DNA from: Agapetus fuscipes
Taxonomy: Eukaryota > Arthropoda > Insecta > Trichoptera > Glossosomatidae
Assembly: GCA_951799405.1 (NCBI GenBank)
Contig: OX637345.1
Location: 4,836,001-4,900,000, forward strand
Length of the DNA: 64,000 bases
Reading direction: 5' to 3'
The notes under the pieces are model-generated. The model ran no database searches and was not told the origin of the DNA. It was given only the letters and a program-made list of their open reading frames with translations. Both the position numbers and the translations under genes were made by a program. Shown in pieces: positions 32,008-43,416 of the stretch; position 1 is the first letter of the stretch; every line of letters starts with the position of its first letter.

Positions 32008-32206
32008 AGAACTAGCTTGATTTTGTCTTTCCGGGTTTTGACCGTGGTCCATAGTTTTGTTCTCCTTTTTTATTCTTCTTGAGCTTTTTTGAAGACTTCA
32101 GCTTACGATTTGTCCCCACTGTGTGTGACTTCTTCGGAGCTCTGCTCCCTTCTGATACTTAAACTATGAACCACGGTCAAAGCCTGGAAAGACAAAATCA
32201 AGTATC
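32008..32206. repeat. Inverted repeat with a 105-bp loop
   Basis: CTTGATTTTGTCTTTCCGGG and TTTTGACCGTGGTCCATAGT pair with CTATGAACCACGGTCAAAGC and CTGGAAAGACAAAATCAAG (a few mismatches). The right arm runs into an extended D copy. Confidence 0.7.
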
Positions 32207-32209
32207 TGA

Positions 32210-32535
32210 ATCCGGCCGTGAAAGCCTAAAAGCAATTATGAGAACTTGGTTGTCTCATTCCTTTGCCAAACTTTCCGCTTATAGAACGAGTTACTGGTGT
32301 CTCGTACCCAACTTAATTTTATCCTGTCCTATTCAAAACCAAAATCAATCCTTTCAGTATCTCAAAACAAAGCCAACTTAACACACAACACTACGCAACT
32401 AACAGCCCTGCTACAAAGGATCAGCGCATCGACCGCCACTTCACCAACACCTTTGCAGCACTACAACAAGTGTTATATACCCCTAAAATCTCTGAAATCT
32501 AGGGAGTTTCCTACACAGGATTCCTTAAAAAAATT
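32210..32535 (+). mobile_element. Unit D, extended copy
   Basis: ACTACGCAACTAACAGCCCT, TCACCAACACCTTTGCAGCA, ACAACAAGTGTTATATACCC, CTGAAATCTAGGGAGTTTCC and AGGATTCCTTAAAAAAATT. Upstream sequence has short open frames (32166-32539) without known motifs. Consistent with D being the 3' end of a longer retroelement whose tail SINE-A has captured. Confidence 0.6.
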
Positions 32536-33185
32536 ATAGACTGTAAAATAAGAAAATGTTCTTGATTCTTATTATAAAATAAGGATCAAAGCCTCTGTAG
32601 AGGAGAAGTCAACCGATCCTTGAATGGTGTGAAATGTGACTCTGTATCCGAACCGAAAGTGACCAAATAAATTGTGCAAAATAAATCACCGCAGTTTGAA
32701 TTAAATAGAACCCGCGTCAAAACATAACAATATTAATTGAAGGAGTTATATTCTGCAATCGCGTGTCTTTTGGTCTTACAAATGGTTAGCCATGATGTTG
32801 GCAGATGTTAACACTAAATATTTTGATGGAATTCCATCACGATTGCCGTGGTACACATTTAATTAGTAATTTTTGGACTAAAACCATTCACCCAGCACGG
32901 CATACCAGCGCCAGCCATCGTGACGAAGAGGAGACGCCGTTTCATAAAAACTGCAAAAACCTGAGGCGCCCACCAATGTCAAGGCTATTCAACTTGAAAT
33001 ATCGATACCTTAAGAAGGCTCTTACCAAAAATTGACCGTTGTTTTAAAAAAAAATGTTTCTTATAATTTATAGACTTAGTACAAAAGTGACTTTAATGAA
33101 AAAAATCACGCTTGTTTATCAATTTTTTATCTAAATTATACAACTTCCACACTGAAGTGCTTGGGGTAAAGCAGGTCCACTTACT
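32536..33185. other. Mostly unassigned, with a repeat F fragment
   Basis: TATCGATACCTTAAGAAGGC at 33000 is the start of an F fragment. A 76-codon frame (32805-33035) is unrecognised. Confidence 0.35.
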
Positions 33186-33290
33186 GTAAAAAAAAATAGG
33201 TTCCACTCGCCACATGGAACCCTTTTGGAGAGAACGCGGTAAGAAGTTACGCTTATGTGTATCTTAGTCACGTTAGCTTATGTGACTTTA
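33186..33290 (+). mobile_element. SINE-B 3' fragment
   Basis: ATAGGTTCCACTCGCCACAT, ACGCGGTAAGAAGTTACGCT and ATGTGTATCTTAGTCACGTT. Confidence 0.65.
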
Positions 33291-33344
33291 AACTGATAAA
33301 AAACAAATACCCCCACTATTGACACGAGTTCGATTTTTCTTTAA

Positions 33345-33596
33345 TAAATAATCTTAGTTGTAAAGATTCATTACATTTAAGATAAATATTAAATGCATTC
33401 CCATGAGCAGACACGTAAAAGTTCGCGCTTACACATGCCGCATGTGGACCTATAATATAAAACCCCAAATCTTTAATGAACATAAGCACTACAACTCTTG
33501 CCGAACTTCCCTGAATCAGGGTTGACATTGCAAACCAAAACCTTTTTTTTTACATTATGGGTGGTCAGCCTCATACCAATCTTTAAGTCAAGGAAT
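33345..33596 (-). mobile_element. Repeat C, full length
   Basis: AATAATCTTAGTTGTAAAGA tail; head CAATCTTTAAGTCAAGGAA. Confidence 0.85.
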
Positions 33597-33719
33597 ACTT
33601 ACAATTTAATATAGTTAACTACATTAAGCAAACAAACACAAAGCATTAAAACATTAAAATGAAAATCTACAAAACATCTATACCTAACAAATAAGAATTG
33701 AAATTTTGACAACCTCATC

Positions 33720-33855
33720 CTAAACAGCCAGCATTACAGATCAACCGACATTTTTTTCGGTCTTTACATAAAACTTTCATTTTAACCAGAGTCATAGCCT
33801 TTTTCATACAAGCTCTCCTTTTATTTTGACTCTGGAAATTCCATGCATTCAGAAG
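33720..33855 (-). pseudogene. Non-LTR retrotransposon tail fragment
   Basis: The leftward reading keeps the CMKK...VCKDRK segment at DNA level (complement of TTCGGTCTTTACATAAAACT and ATACAAGCTCTCCTTTTATT). Too short and broken for a frame. Confidence 0.6.
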
Positions 33856-34162
33856 AAAGTTGCTATGCTAACGTTGAAAATACCGGGCCTTAGGATATTT
33901 TAATTTGAAGCAATCTTGAATATTGTTCACATTGCTCAGCGTTGCTGCTCCGACCTTCTTTCATATTAGTTGTATTATATTATTTTTTGATTCAAGTTTC
34001 CGGCCGAGCGATCCCGGCTGACAAAAATGAATTTGACGGCCACACAGAGCTAACGGTGATTTTAATTAATTTATAATGTGATATTTATACTAACTGGCGT
34101 TTATTATGCTATTCCTGTTGTAAATATACCATTATTTATTATGCTAAAGTATATTCTTAAAC
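33856..34162. other. Unassigned sequence
   Basis: Nothing recognised. Confidence 0.35.
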
Positions 34163-34700
34163 GCAACTACGCAACTAAGCTACACATATGGTGTAACTCC
34201 TTGCCTGCGTTTCCCCTAAGGGGTCGCATGTGGCGCTTCGGGACCTATTTATTTTTACAGGTAAACGGGCCGGCCTCACACCAACCACTTTCAGTTGAAG
34301 TGGTGGTTTCCCAGCTCCCGGGGGGGGGGCTGGTTCTCATTTCTTGTGAAGGCTGAATAAGCCTTTGAGATCGAACCCTTGCTCTCGGCATGGAATGCAA
34401 GCATTCTACCAATTGAGCTATCGACTTTTTTACGAGCTTGATCGTCGTCGTTACAAAGCGCCAATTCTCAAGCAAGACCCAGTTGCTGTAAGGCTGGATG
34501 GGTGACCGGTCATTGGTTTACCAATGACCGGTCACCTAAACCACAAACATAAAACCTTTAGGTTTTATGATTTTTTCAACCCAGCGAAGAGCGAATTTGA
34601 AAATGTAAATGGTATATTTTTTGTGCTCCGCCGGAAATCGAACCCACAACCTTCCCATTCAGAGTCCGAAGTGTTACTACTGAACTATGGACCAGTCTTA
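34163..34700 (-). mobile_element. Composite SINE A+B
   Basis: A head at the right (complement of CTACTGAACTATGGACCAGTC), A body with an internal duplication around ACCGGTCATTGG (34500-34545), AGCTCGTAAAAAAGTCGAT junction near 34432, then B to the complement of AACTAAGCTACACATATGGT near 34163. Confidence 0.85.
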
Positions 34701-35332
34701 AAGTATGAAAAATTCTATCAAATATACTAAAGTATATTTGATAGTATCAAAGCTCATATGGACGGTTAAAAGGTAGTATAAGCACATTCACAAGCAATAA
34801 GCGACATTTTGGTCAAAAATGAGTAATGAATGCCATCCTACTTAAAATTTTCCGCTCTTTTTAATGCACTAACTCCCATAGCTCTACGATGATTTTTTTT
34901 TGTTGTTTATGCCCAAGCAAACAATTGTGTTTTCAAAGTATGATTTTGGTGTAACCAACAAGACTTTGGCTTTTTTCGTCCTTAAGGGTGCTTGTGAACT
35001 AAAAAAATCGTAAAACACCGTAAAACCACATTAATAGGAATGCCAATAAATGCCTTTATTTTTTTTTTAATTTTATAGCTGTTTTGATTTGAACGATATG
35101 ATAAAAAATAAAAAAGTTACGCCGTTTTTCTGCAATCTCAAACTTTAAACTGCTCTCCTGAACAATTTAGTTTATGTCGGTTATGCCCTACTGCCTTTTA
35201 ACCGTCGATTTATACATAACATTTATAAAACTGTTTTTACTGCCAATCAAAAATTGTTATGAAAAAAATAGATTGTTTATGCTACTTGCAAAATATTTAA
35301 GAATGAACTTTTTATGCTTAAATGAAAATTAT
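34701..35332. other. AT-rich unassigned stretch
   Basis: Contains a short palindrome near 34720 (AAATATACTAAAGTATATTT). No gene seen. Confidence 0.35.
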
Positions 35333-35418
35333 CAATTAAATAAACACACTGTTTAAATTCACTTTTATTATTTTTAAGATAATAAAAGTGAATTGAAACA
35401 GTGTGGTTATTTAATTAA
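35333..35418. mobile_element. Short fold-back element with 38-bp arms
   Basis: AATTAAATAAACACACTGTT and AATTCACTTTTATTAT pair with ATAATAAAAGTGAATT and AACAGTGTGGTTATTTAATT around the loop TTTTAAG. The arm words ACACTGTTT and TTCAC echo the element at 31216-31424, but the motif core is absent. Confidence 0.7.
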
Positions 35419-35667
35419 TTATACAATAGACTTTTAATGTGTAAACCACCAAACCCTGAAAAATCTTAAATGAAAATATTGTTTTTATCTTTGATATCTT
35501 ATTCTTATTCGTACAAGAATTCGAATTCCTTAAAAATATATTACAGTTTTTTAAATCCCCGAGCATTTTAACAAAATTTATGGAAGTGAAAAAAACTTTT
35601 ATTATTATTATTTATTGTACACTAGAATTATTAATTTTTATATATGAACGAACGTTAGAAAATTATA

Positions 35668-35765
35668 GTTGCAATGATAAATTAACATTTCAGATTATAT
35701 TTAATGCACGCTCATCAGTAGACATGTTCGTCCTTAAGCCTGCTACATGTGCACTTACACAGAAC
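35668..35765 (-). mobile_element. Repeat C, decayed fragment
   Basis: TAGTTGCAATGATAAATTAA, TATTTAATGCACGCTCATCA and CCTGCTACATGTGCACTTAC. It underlies part of a chance 111-codon frame (35580-35915). Confidence 0.55.
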
Positions 35766-36244
35766 CAAATAATACAATTTGCAACACCAGATGTTAAACT
35801 ATTTTTTGACATCAGCCCAAGACCTCGCTTTATAGCCAAATTTTCTATCCATTGGGCAATCAAAAACTTAATGACTACAACAAGAAAACTTTTTACAAAA
35901 TGTTTTAGGAATTAGGAATGCCTAAAACATTATGACTTTATTGATTGATTTTTTAAGTTTTCTTAAAAACAAATTACTATTTAAACACTGTTTCTTTTCA
36001 CTCAATATTTCAATTTTATATGAATTTTCACAGTGTTAATACACAAACCATAAAACATATAAAAATATATAATTGTGACTATAATAAAGTGACTATATTA
36101 CAATACTACCTATATAATCCTAAATATTCCAAAGGTGTAACAAAATAATGTTTTTTTTTTTAAAACTGCATCATCTACAGTAAAATGGAATAATGTCACA
36201 TTTTTTGATTAAGTGGAACCAAAACAAAGTAAGCGAACTAATTA
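35766..36244. other. AT-rich unassigned stretch
   Basis: Contains CACTGTT/AACAGTG-type words like the fold-back arms, but no paired structure was found. Confidence 0.3.
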
Positions 36245-36395
36245 TAAGGCAGTGCTCATGAAGAAGTTATATACTACGGATTTTCACACCTTTTTAATGT
36301 TTTCTCTCGAAGAAAATTTCGGAAGCAATATGCACTCATCTGAGAAACCCATGTTAGCTTAATATGCCCCTAATTTAGTTTTACCGTTAAGGTGT
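36245..36395 (-). repeat. Dispersed repeat F, minus copy
   Basis: Complement of AAACCCATGTTAGCTTAATA and TTACCGTTAAGGTGTCGATT matches F at 28330-28400. Confidence 0.5.
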
Positions 36396-36579
36396 CGATT
36401 TGCTATGACCACGTTTTGAAGGAAGTACAAGAAGTATTGCATTTAGATTCGCAAATTTTTTCAAGCTACCGCAGCGACGGGGAAAAAGTTTTGCTCGTAC
36501 TAGTGCATCGAGCTTCCCATTTCAAAAATTATTAACAACAAAATTTCTGTAAACCAATCAAATAAATTGCACTTTTTTT

Positions 36580-36835
36580 AATGCGCTACTAAGCTACACA
36601 TTTAATGTTACTTCTTGACGCGTTTTTCCCGAAGGGGTCACATGTGGTGAGTGGAAACTATATTTATTTTTTTGGTAAGGGCGCTGACCTTACGCAAACC
36701 ACATCAGTTGCAGTGGGGGTTTCCTAGCCTTCGAGGATGCTGGTACTCATTTCTTGTGAAGGCGGAGTAAAACATGCTGGTATTTTATTTTGGGTTGGAA
36801 ATAAACAACGGGAAATCATTTCTGTCACCCTCGAT
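36580..36835 (-). mobile_element. SINE-B lacking its head
   Basis: GCTACTAAGCTACACATTTA at the 3' end; CATTTCTTGTGAAGGCGGAG and TATTTTATTTTGGGTTGGAA; stops at the CACCCTCGATG word before the tRNA-like head. Confidence 0.7.
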
Positions 36836-37439
36836 GTTTTTCACTGCAACTTACCCAGTTTACTAACATTTGGTATTAAAAACACTAAAGAATTAGAAGC
36901 TTTAATCAAAATTTAACGAATAAAAAATACTTGAATTTTAGGATTTAAAAATATTTGAAAATACGAAACAAATTATTCGATTACACTTTAAAAAAAAGAA
37001 GATTATAACTTACCATTTAAGTTCATTTTAATTTTTAATTTTCATCTTCAATTCAAAGAAATACAAAAAAAAAAACACTTTATGAAATTGCCAATCAATT
37101 TGATTTTACAAAACACACACAACATTTTTGTAAATTTAATTCACTCTGATTTAATAAAATTTTGCCTATCACTTCACAAAAAAAAAAACACTATGTTGTA
37201 AAAAGTCCTCTGCCATATTATTTTTATTACATTTCCAATTAATTTACAAACAAAAAATTTACACGTTAAATAAAATTTTAATTTACCTTTAAAATCATGC
37301 AATATTTTTTAGGAGTAATTTACGTTTTTTTGTAACACTGACTTCACAACAAATAAATACTATGATAAAAAAAATATTTTCTTTACAAGAGCTTTAAAAT
37401 ATAAATGATCTAGATTTCATCCAATTCTTCCGTCGATCT
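36836..37439. other. AT-rich stretch, nothing recognised
   Basis: A/T homopolymers and no repeat matches. Confidence 0.4.
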
Positions 37440-37625
37440 TTAGCTTTGTACAGAGGGGATTTTAAGCTGCGCGTGCGCTCTGCGCAGTCGTCTAGAGCGA
37501 AGTGATCTCTGTATACCGCAAGAGGCTTCAGTGGTCATTAGATGTAGCGTTCGGCTACCAGAGCGGATGGACCGGGTTCGAAGCCGGGAGCCTTTGCACT
37601 GATAATTGCAACTCTTACCGCACAA
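37440..37625. other. GC-richer segment with a tRNA-like B box
   Basis: CAGTGGTCATTAGATGTAGC and GGACCGGGTTCGAAGCCGGG look like A- and B-box words of a tRNA-derived SINE head, but the body is unlike A or B. It could be a third SINE family with one copy here. Confidence 0.35.
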
Positions 37626-37724
37626 CAATATAAAATTGTAGCATTATTGCGAAATTGAACAATTATTGTCGGAATATGTGTAAAAATAATTGTGAAAAAT
37701 TAACCGCCGTCGGCGATACAAACG

Positions 37725-38115
37725 ATGCAAAAAAAACTCGTAGTCTACATGTTAATGCTTTGTAATATAAAGGTGCTGGGTTTCATTCCTAACAGGGCAC
37801 ACAAAAATATAATTATGCGCCACAAAATGATTGACATATCGTCGGTCGTGTGCAGTGGTTAACGATTCTTAATGGAAAGGTAGTTGGATCGATTCCCAAT
37901 CGAGCGCTTTCATATTCTAAATTGCTCGTTGCTAAGATGAAATTTAAACAACTTTGATTTTAAATAGTCTAGTGAGTAACCTTTCGTATCGGAAGATAAA
38001 GAGTTCGATTCCGGTCGAATCACAAAAAAAATGCTCTTTTTGTTTTGAGTGAAATATTGCACAATTTTGACCAGTCGTAGTCTAGTGCAAGAGTCTTTGT
38101 TATAGGACGATATCG
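37725..38115 (+). repeat. Run of four decayed SINE-A-like heads
   Basis: B-box-like words GGGTTTCATTCCTAAC (about 37778), TGGATCGATTCCCAATCG (37885) and GAGTTCGATTCCGGTCG (38000), and a TAGTCTAGTG word at 38075, each follow an A-box-like GTGGTTAA or TAGTCTA word. This suggests repeated insertion of heads at one spot. Confidence 0.5.
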
Positions 38116-38329
38116 ATTTCCTCTTCTATGTCTTATTTATCATTGCCGAGGGTGGTGCCCCTTGTAGAAGCAACGACTCTTCTCCATTTTTCTCTTAACT
38201 GCGCTGCCCGCAGCGCTCCAATCACTGATGTGCCTGCTGCTGTTTTCGTTCGATCGGTCCATCGTGTGGATTATCTTCCTCTCCCTTTCAAGATGACATC
38301 CGGTCATTCCAGGCTATCCTCATTGCTAC

Positions 38330-38630
38330 ACGGACCGGGCCTTAGTCTAGTGGTAAGGACTCGTAACTGGAAGGTCGTGGGTTCGAATCCCGGTGGAGCA
38401 CAACACATATAACATTTATATTTTCAAATATGGTCTTCGCTGGGTTAAACAATTCATATACCTTTACCAAAAAGAGGTCACGAAAGGTCCATCCAGACTT
38501 ACATCAACTGGATTTTGCTTGAGAACAGGCGCTTTCTATAGCGGCGATCAAGCTTGCAGAGGTGTTTTGAGGTGTGATTCATACCAAAACAGCGCTCACC
38601 AAAAAAATCACCCTGTTATTATTATTGCAA
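38330..38630 (+). mobile_element. SINE-A, full length, TTA tail
   Basis: CGGACCGGGCCTTAGTCTAG head, GGGTTCGAATCCCGGTGGAG B box, complete body, GGTGTGATTCATACCAAAAC and TTATTATTATTG tail. Best reference copy for the TTA-tail form. Confidence 0.85.
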
Positions 38631-39316
38631 TGATGTTGAAAGAGCTGTATTATAGGAATCAAAATAATGGTTTAACAAACGCATCAAATCTCTTTTTCGA
38701 GCTGCGGAATTAAAATAAAAACAATCAAGATGATCACCGATCTTTGTTAAAATGACAAAAAAAAATCTCCAAAGTCAAAAAAAAATTCAGCTTGGATTTC
38801 TATGCGAAAAATTCAACTTACAAATAAAAAGAACGACCATCGGATCCGCTCTATTTTTTACAAACAAAAAAAGTTCATTGTTCTCTTTGGATTGAGACCT
38901 TAAACTAAACGAAGTTCTTCGAGCGCCTTCTATAAAAAAAAGAACAAAACGCTATCTTTCGGCCTTCGATGGAATTTAATCTCTGGTGTTGTTTTTTGTC
39001 AGGACAATGACTCTGTCGAGCGAAACCCGAACCGGACTACGTAACAAAAAGAATGAACTTTTTTTGGTTCCCTAGTTTAAATAGCTATCAAAGCTTTGTG
39101 AAGCTACTGTTATGAAATAAAACGAAAAAACAAAATGACGAGTTTTTAGACTTGGTCTTATTTTATTCATTGGAATCGTTAAATCAGAAATCAGGATTAG
39201 AGATATTTTTTTGTGTACTTATGTATGATAAAACTGACTTTAAAACTGAATATTTTTTTAGGTTCGTTTGGTTGAGTTTATATCTGAAAAGTTAAAGCAT
39301 TCTATTTCGATGTACA
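38631..39316. other. Unassigned sequence
   Basis: No recognised gene or repeat. Confidence 0.35.
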
Positions 39317-39549
39317 ATCTTAGTTGTAAACATGCATCAAAATTTAGTATTCACATTAAATGCATCCAAAGAAGACGCGTCAAAGTTGCGCTTACACACG
39401 CTGCATGTCTACTGACGAATTAAAAAAATCCAATATTCTAATGAACATACACCTTGCACCTTTTGTCGCCCTTCTCTGAGACGAGGTGACATTAGGGAAA
39501 GTGAACCATTTTTTGGGTTATGTGTGATCAGCGTCATACCATCCTATAA
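39317..39549 (-). mobile_element. Repeat C, diverged full length
   Basis: CAATCTTAGTTGTAAACATG tail; head ends GCGTCATACCATCCTATAAAG. Confidence 0.8.
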
Positions 39550-39551
39550 AG

Positions 39552-39850
39552 CCGTTCCACTAGGTGTGGCCGGTACCTCTGCAGATGCGTTTCCACTTTT
39601 TTCTGTCCTTGCATACCTCTTTCATCTCTTCAACATACTCTTCTATTATTCTCACTCTGCAGGTTCCATTTTTTCGCAATCTCACTTATTTGGGCTATGC
39701 ATTCCTTCCTCGGTCTTTCCCTTCCACGCTTTTCTATGACATTTCCTCTGTACACTTTCTTCGTTAGTCGTTCATCATCCATTCTTTCAGAATTCCATCT
39801 AATTGTGCTCTTTTGTACTTTCATTCTTAAATTCTCTTATATAGCACACT
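39552..39850 (-). pseudogene. Non-LTR retrotransposon tail
   Basis: A 64-codon leftward frame keeps RMDDERLTKKVYRGN, RGRERPRK and IAKKWNLQSENNRR of the common LINE tail. WFGH has become RWNSE, so it is decayed. Sequence after the frame (complement of CTAGGTGTGGCCGGTACCTC) resembles the 3' end after the copy at 47430. Confidence 0.7.
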
Positions 39851-40189
39851 CGTTCATCACCCAATCATTGCAAATTTAATAATATATTAAAGATAGATAA
39901 AGCAATTTTTTAAAGTAAATTTTAAAAATTAGACTTCAACCAATGACTCTCCGATATCAAGTCTGAGGCAATATCCACTAAGCAACGTCTAGTAAAATTT
40001 CATAAAAAAAAGTACCAGACGTAATTTGTTTATTCCTCTCAAATAAACTTGTAATTATTTTACAACTTTGTGCTATGATATTTCATAAATAGTTGTGGCT
40101 AGGAAGCCCGGTGTGCGGGATCCATAATGGCCGCGATACAAACCACAAAGTAGTACTAGAACAGTCTACAATTCAGAATCATCATCATC

Positions 40190-41065
40190 TTCTAAGGGCA
40201 GTGCCTCATTGTGCTCTTATGTCTCTGCTGTTTGCTATCCTCTTGTAAAGGCAGTGCCTCGTTGTGCTAGCCATTTGTCTCTGCTGGTCAATATTCTCTT
40301 GTAAAGGCAATGCCTCGTTGTGCTAGCCATTTGTCTCTGCTCGTCAACATCCTCTTGTAAAGGCAGTGCCTCGTTGTGCTAGCCATTTGTCTCTGCTGGT
40401 CAACATCCTCTTATGAGGTTAGTGCCTTGTTGTACCATTTATCAATTCTGGCCGCTACTTTCTTATCTCTGCTGGTCACCATCCTCTTGTAAAGGCAGTG
40501 TCATGTTGTGTTATTCATTTATCTCTGCTGATCGCCATCCTCTTGTAAAGGCAGTGCTTTGTTGTGCTAGCCATTTGTCTCTGCTGGTCGCCATCTTTTT
40601 GTAAAGGCAGTGCCTCGTTGTGCTAGCCATTTGTCTCTGCTGGTCGCCATCCTTTTGTAAAGGCAGTGCCTCGTTGTGCTAGCCATTTGTCTCTGCTGGT
40701 CGCCATCCTTTTGTAAAGGCAGTGCCTCGTTGTGCTAGCCATTTGTCTCTGCTGGTCGCCATCCTTTTGTAAAGGCAGTGCCTCGTTGTGCTAGCCATTT
40801 GTCTCTGCTGGTCAATATCCTCTTGTAAAGGCAGTGCCATGTTGTGCTAATTATTTGTCTCTCCTGATCGCCATCCTCTTGTAAAGACAGTGCCACGGTG
40901 TGCTAGCCATTTGTCTCACTAGTCGCCATTCTCTTGTAAAGGCAGTGCCTCGTTGTGCTAGCCATTTGTCTCTGCTGGTCAACATTATGAAGTTAGTGCC
41001 TTGTTGTACCATTTAACCAGTACCATTTGACTCTACTGGTTCCCATCTTCTTATAAAGGCAGTGC
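40190..41065 (+). repeat. Minisatellite, 56-bp unit, about 15 copies
   Basis: The unit contains GTAAAGGCAGTGCCTCGTTG and TGCTAGCCATTTGTCTCTGC. Spacing measured between GTAAAGG words at 40601, 40657 and 40713 is 56 bp. The four central copies are near identical and the ends are diverged. A variant with TTAGTGCCTTGTTGTACCAT appears near both ends (40418, 40990). It abuts an RTE fragment. Confidence 0.9.
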
Positions 41066-41067
41066 TG

Positions 41068-41190
41068 CTGGGTTCAGCCATCCTCTGCCTCCAGTTCTCT
41101 TGATGTCGTCCAGCCATCTCAGTTAGAGTCGCCCCACTCCCTGCTTGGACATTCTGGGCCGCCATATTTAGACGATCCTTTTCGGCCACC
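41068..41190 (-). pseudogene. RTE-like LINE fragment
   Basis: CTTGATGTCGTCCAGCCATC and TGCTTGGACATTCTGGGCCG match the larger fragment at 41510-41590. Confidence 0.6.
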
Positions 41191-41424
41191 AATGACGAGT
41201 ATCAAGCTAAAAAAAAAAGAGGCCTATCATCTTCTATGTATCAAATAATAATAAAAAACATATCGTATTTACTTTCAGTAATAAGTATCTCAAGTCTGCA
41301 ATCTCACGTTTAAACTCAATTATTTACAAACAAATATACACTAACTAAAACGCTCAACAGAGTCACGCTGTTTAAGTGTCTATATATTTTTTTTGGTAAA
41401 CGCCATCTTCTTCTTTTTCCTTAA
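41191..41424. other. AT-rich spacer
   Basis: Nothing recognised between the two RTE-like fragments. Confidence 0.35.
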
Positions 41425-41935
41425 CATTTTTCAGTCCAGTCCTGGACGTAGGCCTCCTCCAATCCTCTCCATTCCTCCCTATCGGCTACTGTGTTCAGCC
41501 ATCCTCTACCTACAGTTCTGTTGATGTCGTCCAGCCACCTCAGTTGAGGTCTCCCCGCTCCTTGCTTAGACATCCTGGGCCGCCACTGGACGATCCTTTC
41601 GGTCTCCTGTCAAAGTCCTGCCTTGCGACGTGACCAGCCCAGCGCCACTTTAAGCAGGTCACTCGCTGTATGACATCAGTGACACCAGTGCGTCTACGGA
41701 TCTCCTGTCTCTGAGGCTGATTCCCAGTATCCTCTTTCAATGGCTCTATGGCACGTCCTCAGTCTGTTGGCTCTATACTGAGTGAGCCCTTTTGTTTTCA
41801 AGCCATACGTGGATATTGGAAGCACGCATGAGTTAAAGATCTTCAGGTTAACAGGCATTTTCGTGTTATTGAGGATGTAGCCAAGATTATAGAAAGCTGC
41901 CCATGTCAGTCCTATCCTTCTAGTATTTTGGGTTG
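41425..41935 (-). pseudogene. RTE-like non-LTR retrotransposon C-terminal region
   Basis: The leftward frame 41540-41740 reads RRTGVTDVIQRVTCLKWRWAGHVAR with DRRPKG after it, the tail of RTE-type endonuclease-reverse transcriptases common in insects. Upstream DNA (to about 41935) continues the homology in broken frames. It differs from the 'RWFGHxERMN' family elsewhere in the window. Confidence 0.7.
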
Positions 41936-42419
41936 CTTGATTCTGTTAAACTAATTTTATACTGTGACGAAGATAAATGTAGTGGTCTACATTTATATGA
42001 TGCTGTTCCCTTGATGTCGTCCAGCCATCTCATCGAGTAAACGCAATGTTTGAGTTTATAGCTTATGTTTTATACTTGGAGTAGAGATGACTGTTTACTT
42101 TTTAATACTGAGTCTATAGAGGTGATTATTGTACGAGGAACAAAGAGCCATTGACAGGTCATTTCGTGGGGCGATGAAAAAATAACCCGACAGTCATCTG
42201 CTGATATCAGAGAGAGGAAATTGCAAAATATGACGGTACAAAAATATTTATTGCATGTTGTACAAACAGCAAATTATATATTTAGGCTGTATACATAACA
42301 TTGTTATATGTATTACTGTACTTTTGCAAAGCGATTGTGCTTTGTTAATAAAGTAATGTTGAAAAAATGAAAAATAAATACTTCGTCGTTTTTCCTTTAA
42401 GTACCTACATACGTGTAGG
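41936..42419. other. Unassigned sequence with a short RTE word
   Basis: CCTTGATGTCGTCCAGCCATC recurs at about 42010; the rest is unassigned. Confidence 0.35.
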
Positions 42420-42555
42420 TACTCGTTTTAAGGAATCCTGTGCGGGAGGCTCTCCAATTCTTGAAAGTCTTGGGGGTCTATGTCACTCTGGAAAGGTGCC
42501 ACAGAGGTGTTGCTTGAGTTGTTGCTTCTGTCGTGAGGCGCTGAAAGGAAGTGGC
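42420..42555 (-). mobile_element. Unit D, diverged copy
   Basis: Complement of TTAAGGAATCCTGTGCGGGA, AAGTCTTGGGGGTCTATGTC and CACAGAGGTGTTGCTTGAG. Confidence 0.65.
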
Positions 42556-42639
42556 GATTGAGGTTGGTTTTGAATAGTTTTTAATGCAGGTACTTGTTTT
42601 TATAAATATATAGTTTTTTCCTTAGATATCGTTAAATAA

Positions 42640-42865
42640 ATAATTATACACCTCAAGAGCCCTTCTTTAGCTTAATCTACGTTAAAAAAAGCATCGATTT
42701 GCCAGTTAGGCCTAGTTGCTGTATTGCTGGATGGTTTTCTGTAAAGTAATATGAAATTTCAATGCTGTAAAGAGCTTATTGAAAACATTTGTTATGTGGT
42801 CCCCCGGAAATCGAATCCTCAACCCTCTAATAAGGAGTTTGCTGTGTTAACCATTTGCCTTGTCA
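42640..42865 (-). mobile_element. SINE-A, diverged full length
   Basis: Head (complement of GGAAATCGAATCCTCAACCC) on the right, ACACCTCAAGAGCCC tail on the left. Confidence 0.65.
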
Positions 42866-43416
42866 TAGATTGGAAAGCTTATGAAACATAGAATAAATTT
42901 TATTAATTCTTAAAGTGATCCTTTCAATGTTAAAATTTTCATTCCTTCAGAACCTTCACAAAATTAAACTCTGATATTTACACATAAAATAAATTAAGAA
43001 CCCATTATATGTTCAATTAATTTTCACAGGCTGCTTAAATAGCAGTTTTGTAATTTTAATATTAATATGTTTATTTAAATACAAAAAAAAAAAAACCTTT
43101 TTTATTCACGCACATAACTTAAAATCATGATTTTATTATAATTAACTAAAATATTAATAATTTTTGCAATACTTTGTGAACATACAACAATCACCTCAAA
43201 AGTTTGCATGCAAAAATGAAAAAAAAAAAATGCAATGCAATATTCTTTATTTGCATTCACACATTGTATTGTGAACAAAGGAATAAAAGAAATAGATGAA
43301 TGACAGAAATGCAAGTCGTTAGAAAAAAAAAATGCAATCATATTATAAATTTATATTTGGAAACCTTAGTGCAATTTCTGACCACTGTATTTCAGTTGTA
43401 ACATCATTATTTATTG
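42866..43416. other. AT-rich unassigned stretch
   Basis: A/T-rich with homopolymers near 43081 and 43218. No gene seen. Confidence 0.35.

Noticed and set aside
35580..35915. 111-codon open frame as a host gene
   Set aside because: It overlaps a decayed C fragment, is AT-driven in composition and shows no domain or splice context.
37440..37640. tRNA gene near GGGTTCGAAGCC
   Set aside because: The B-box word is good but the flanking sequence does not fold into acceptor and anticodon arms.
40190..41065. CRISPR-like array
   Set aside because: Units are contiguous 56-bp tandem repeats without unique spacers, in a eukaryotic context.
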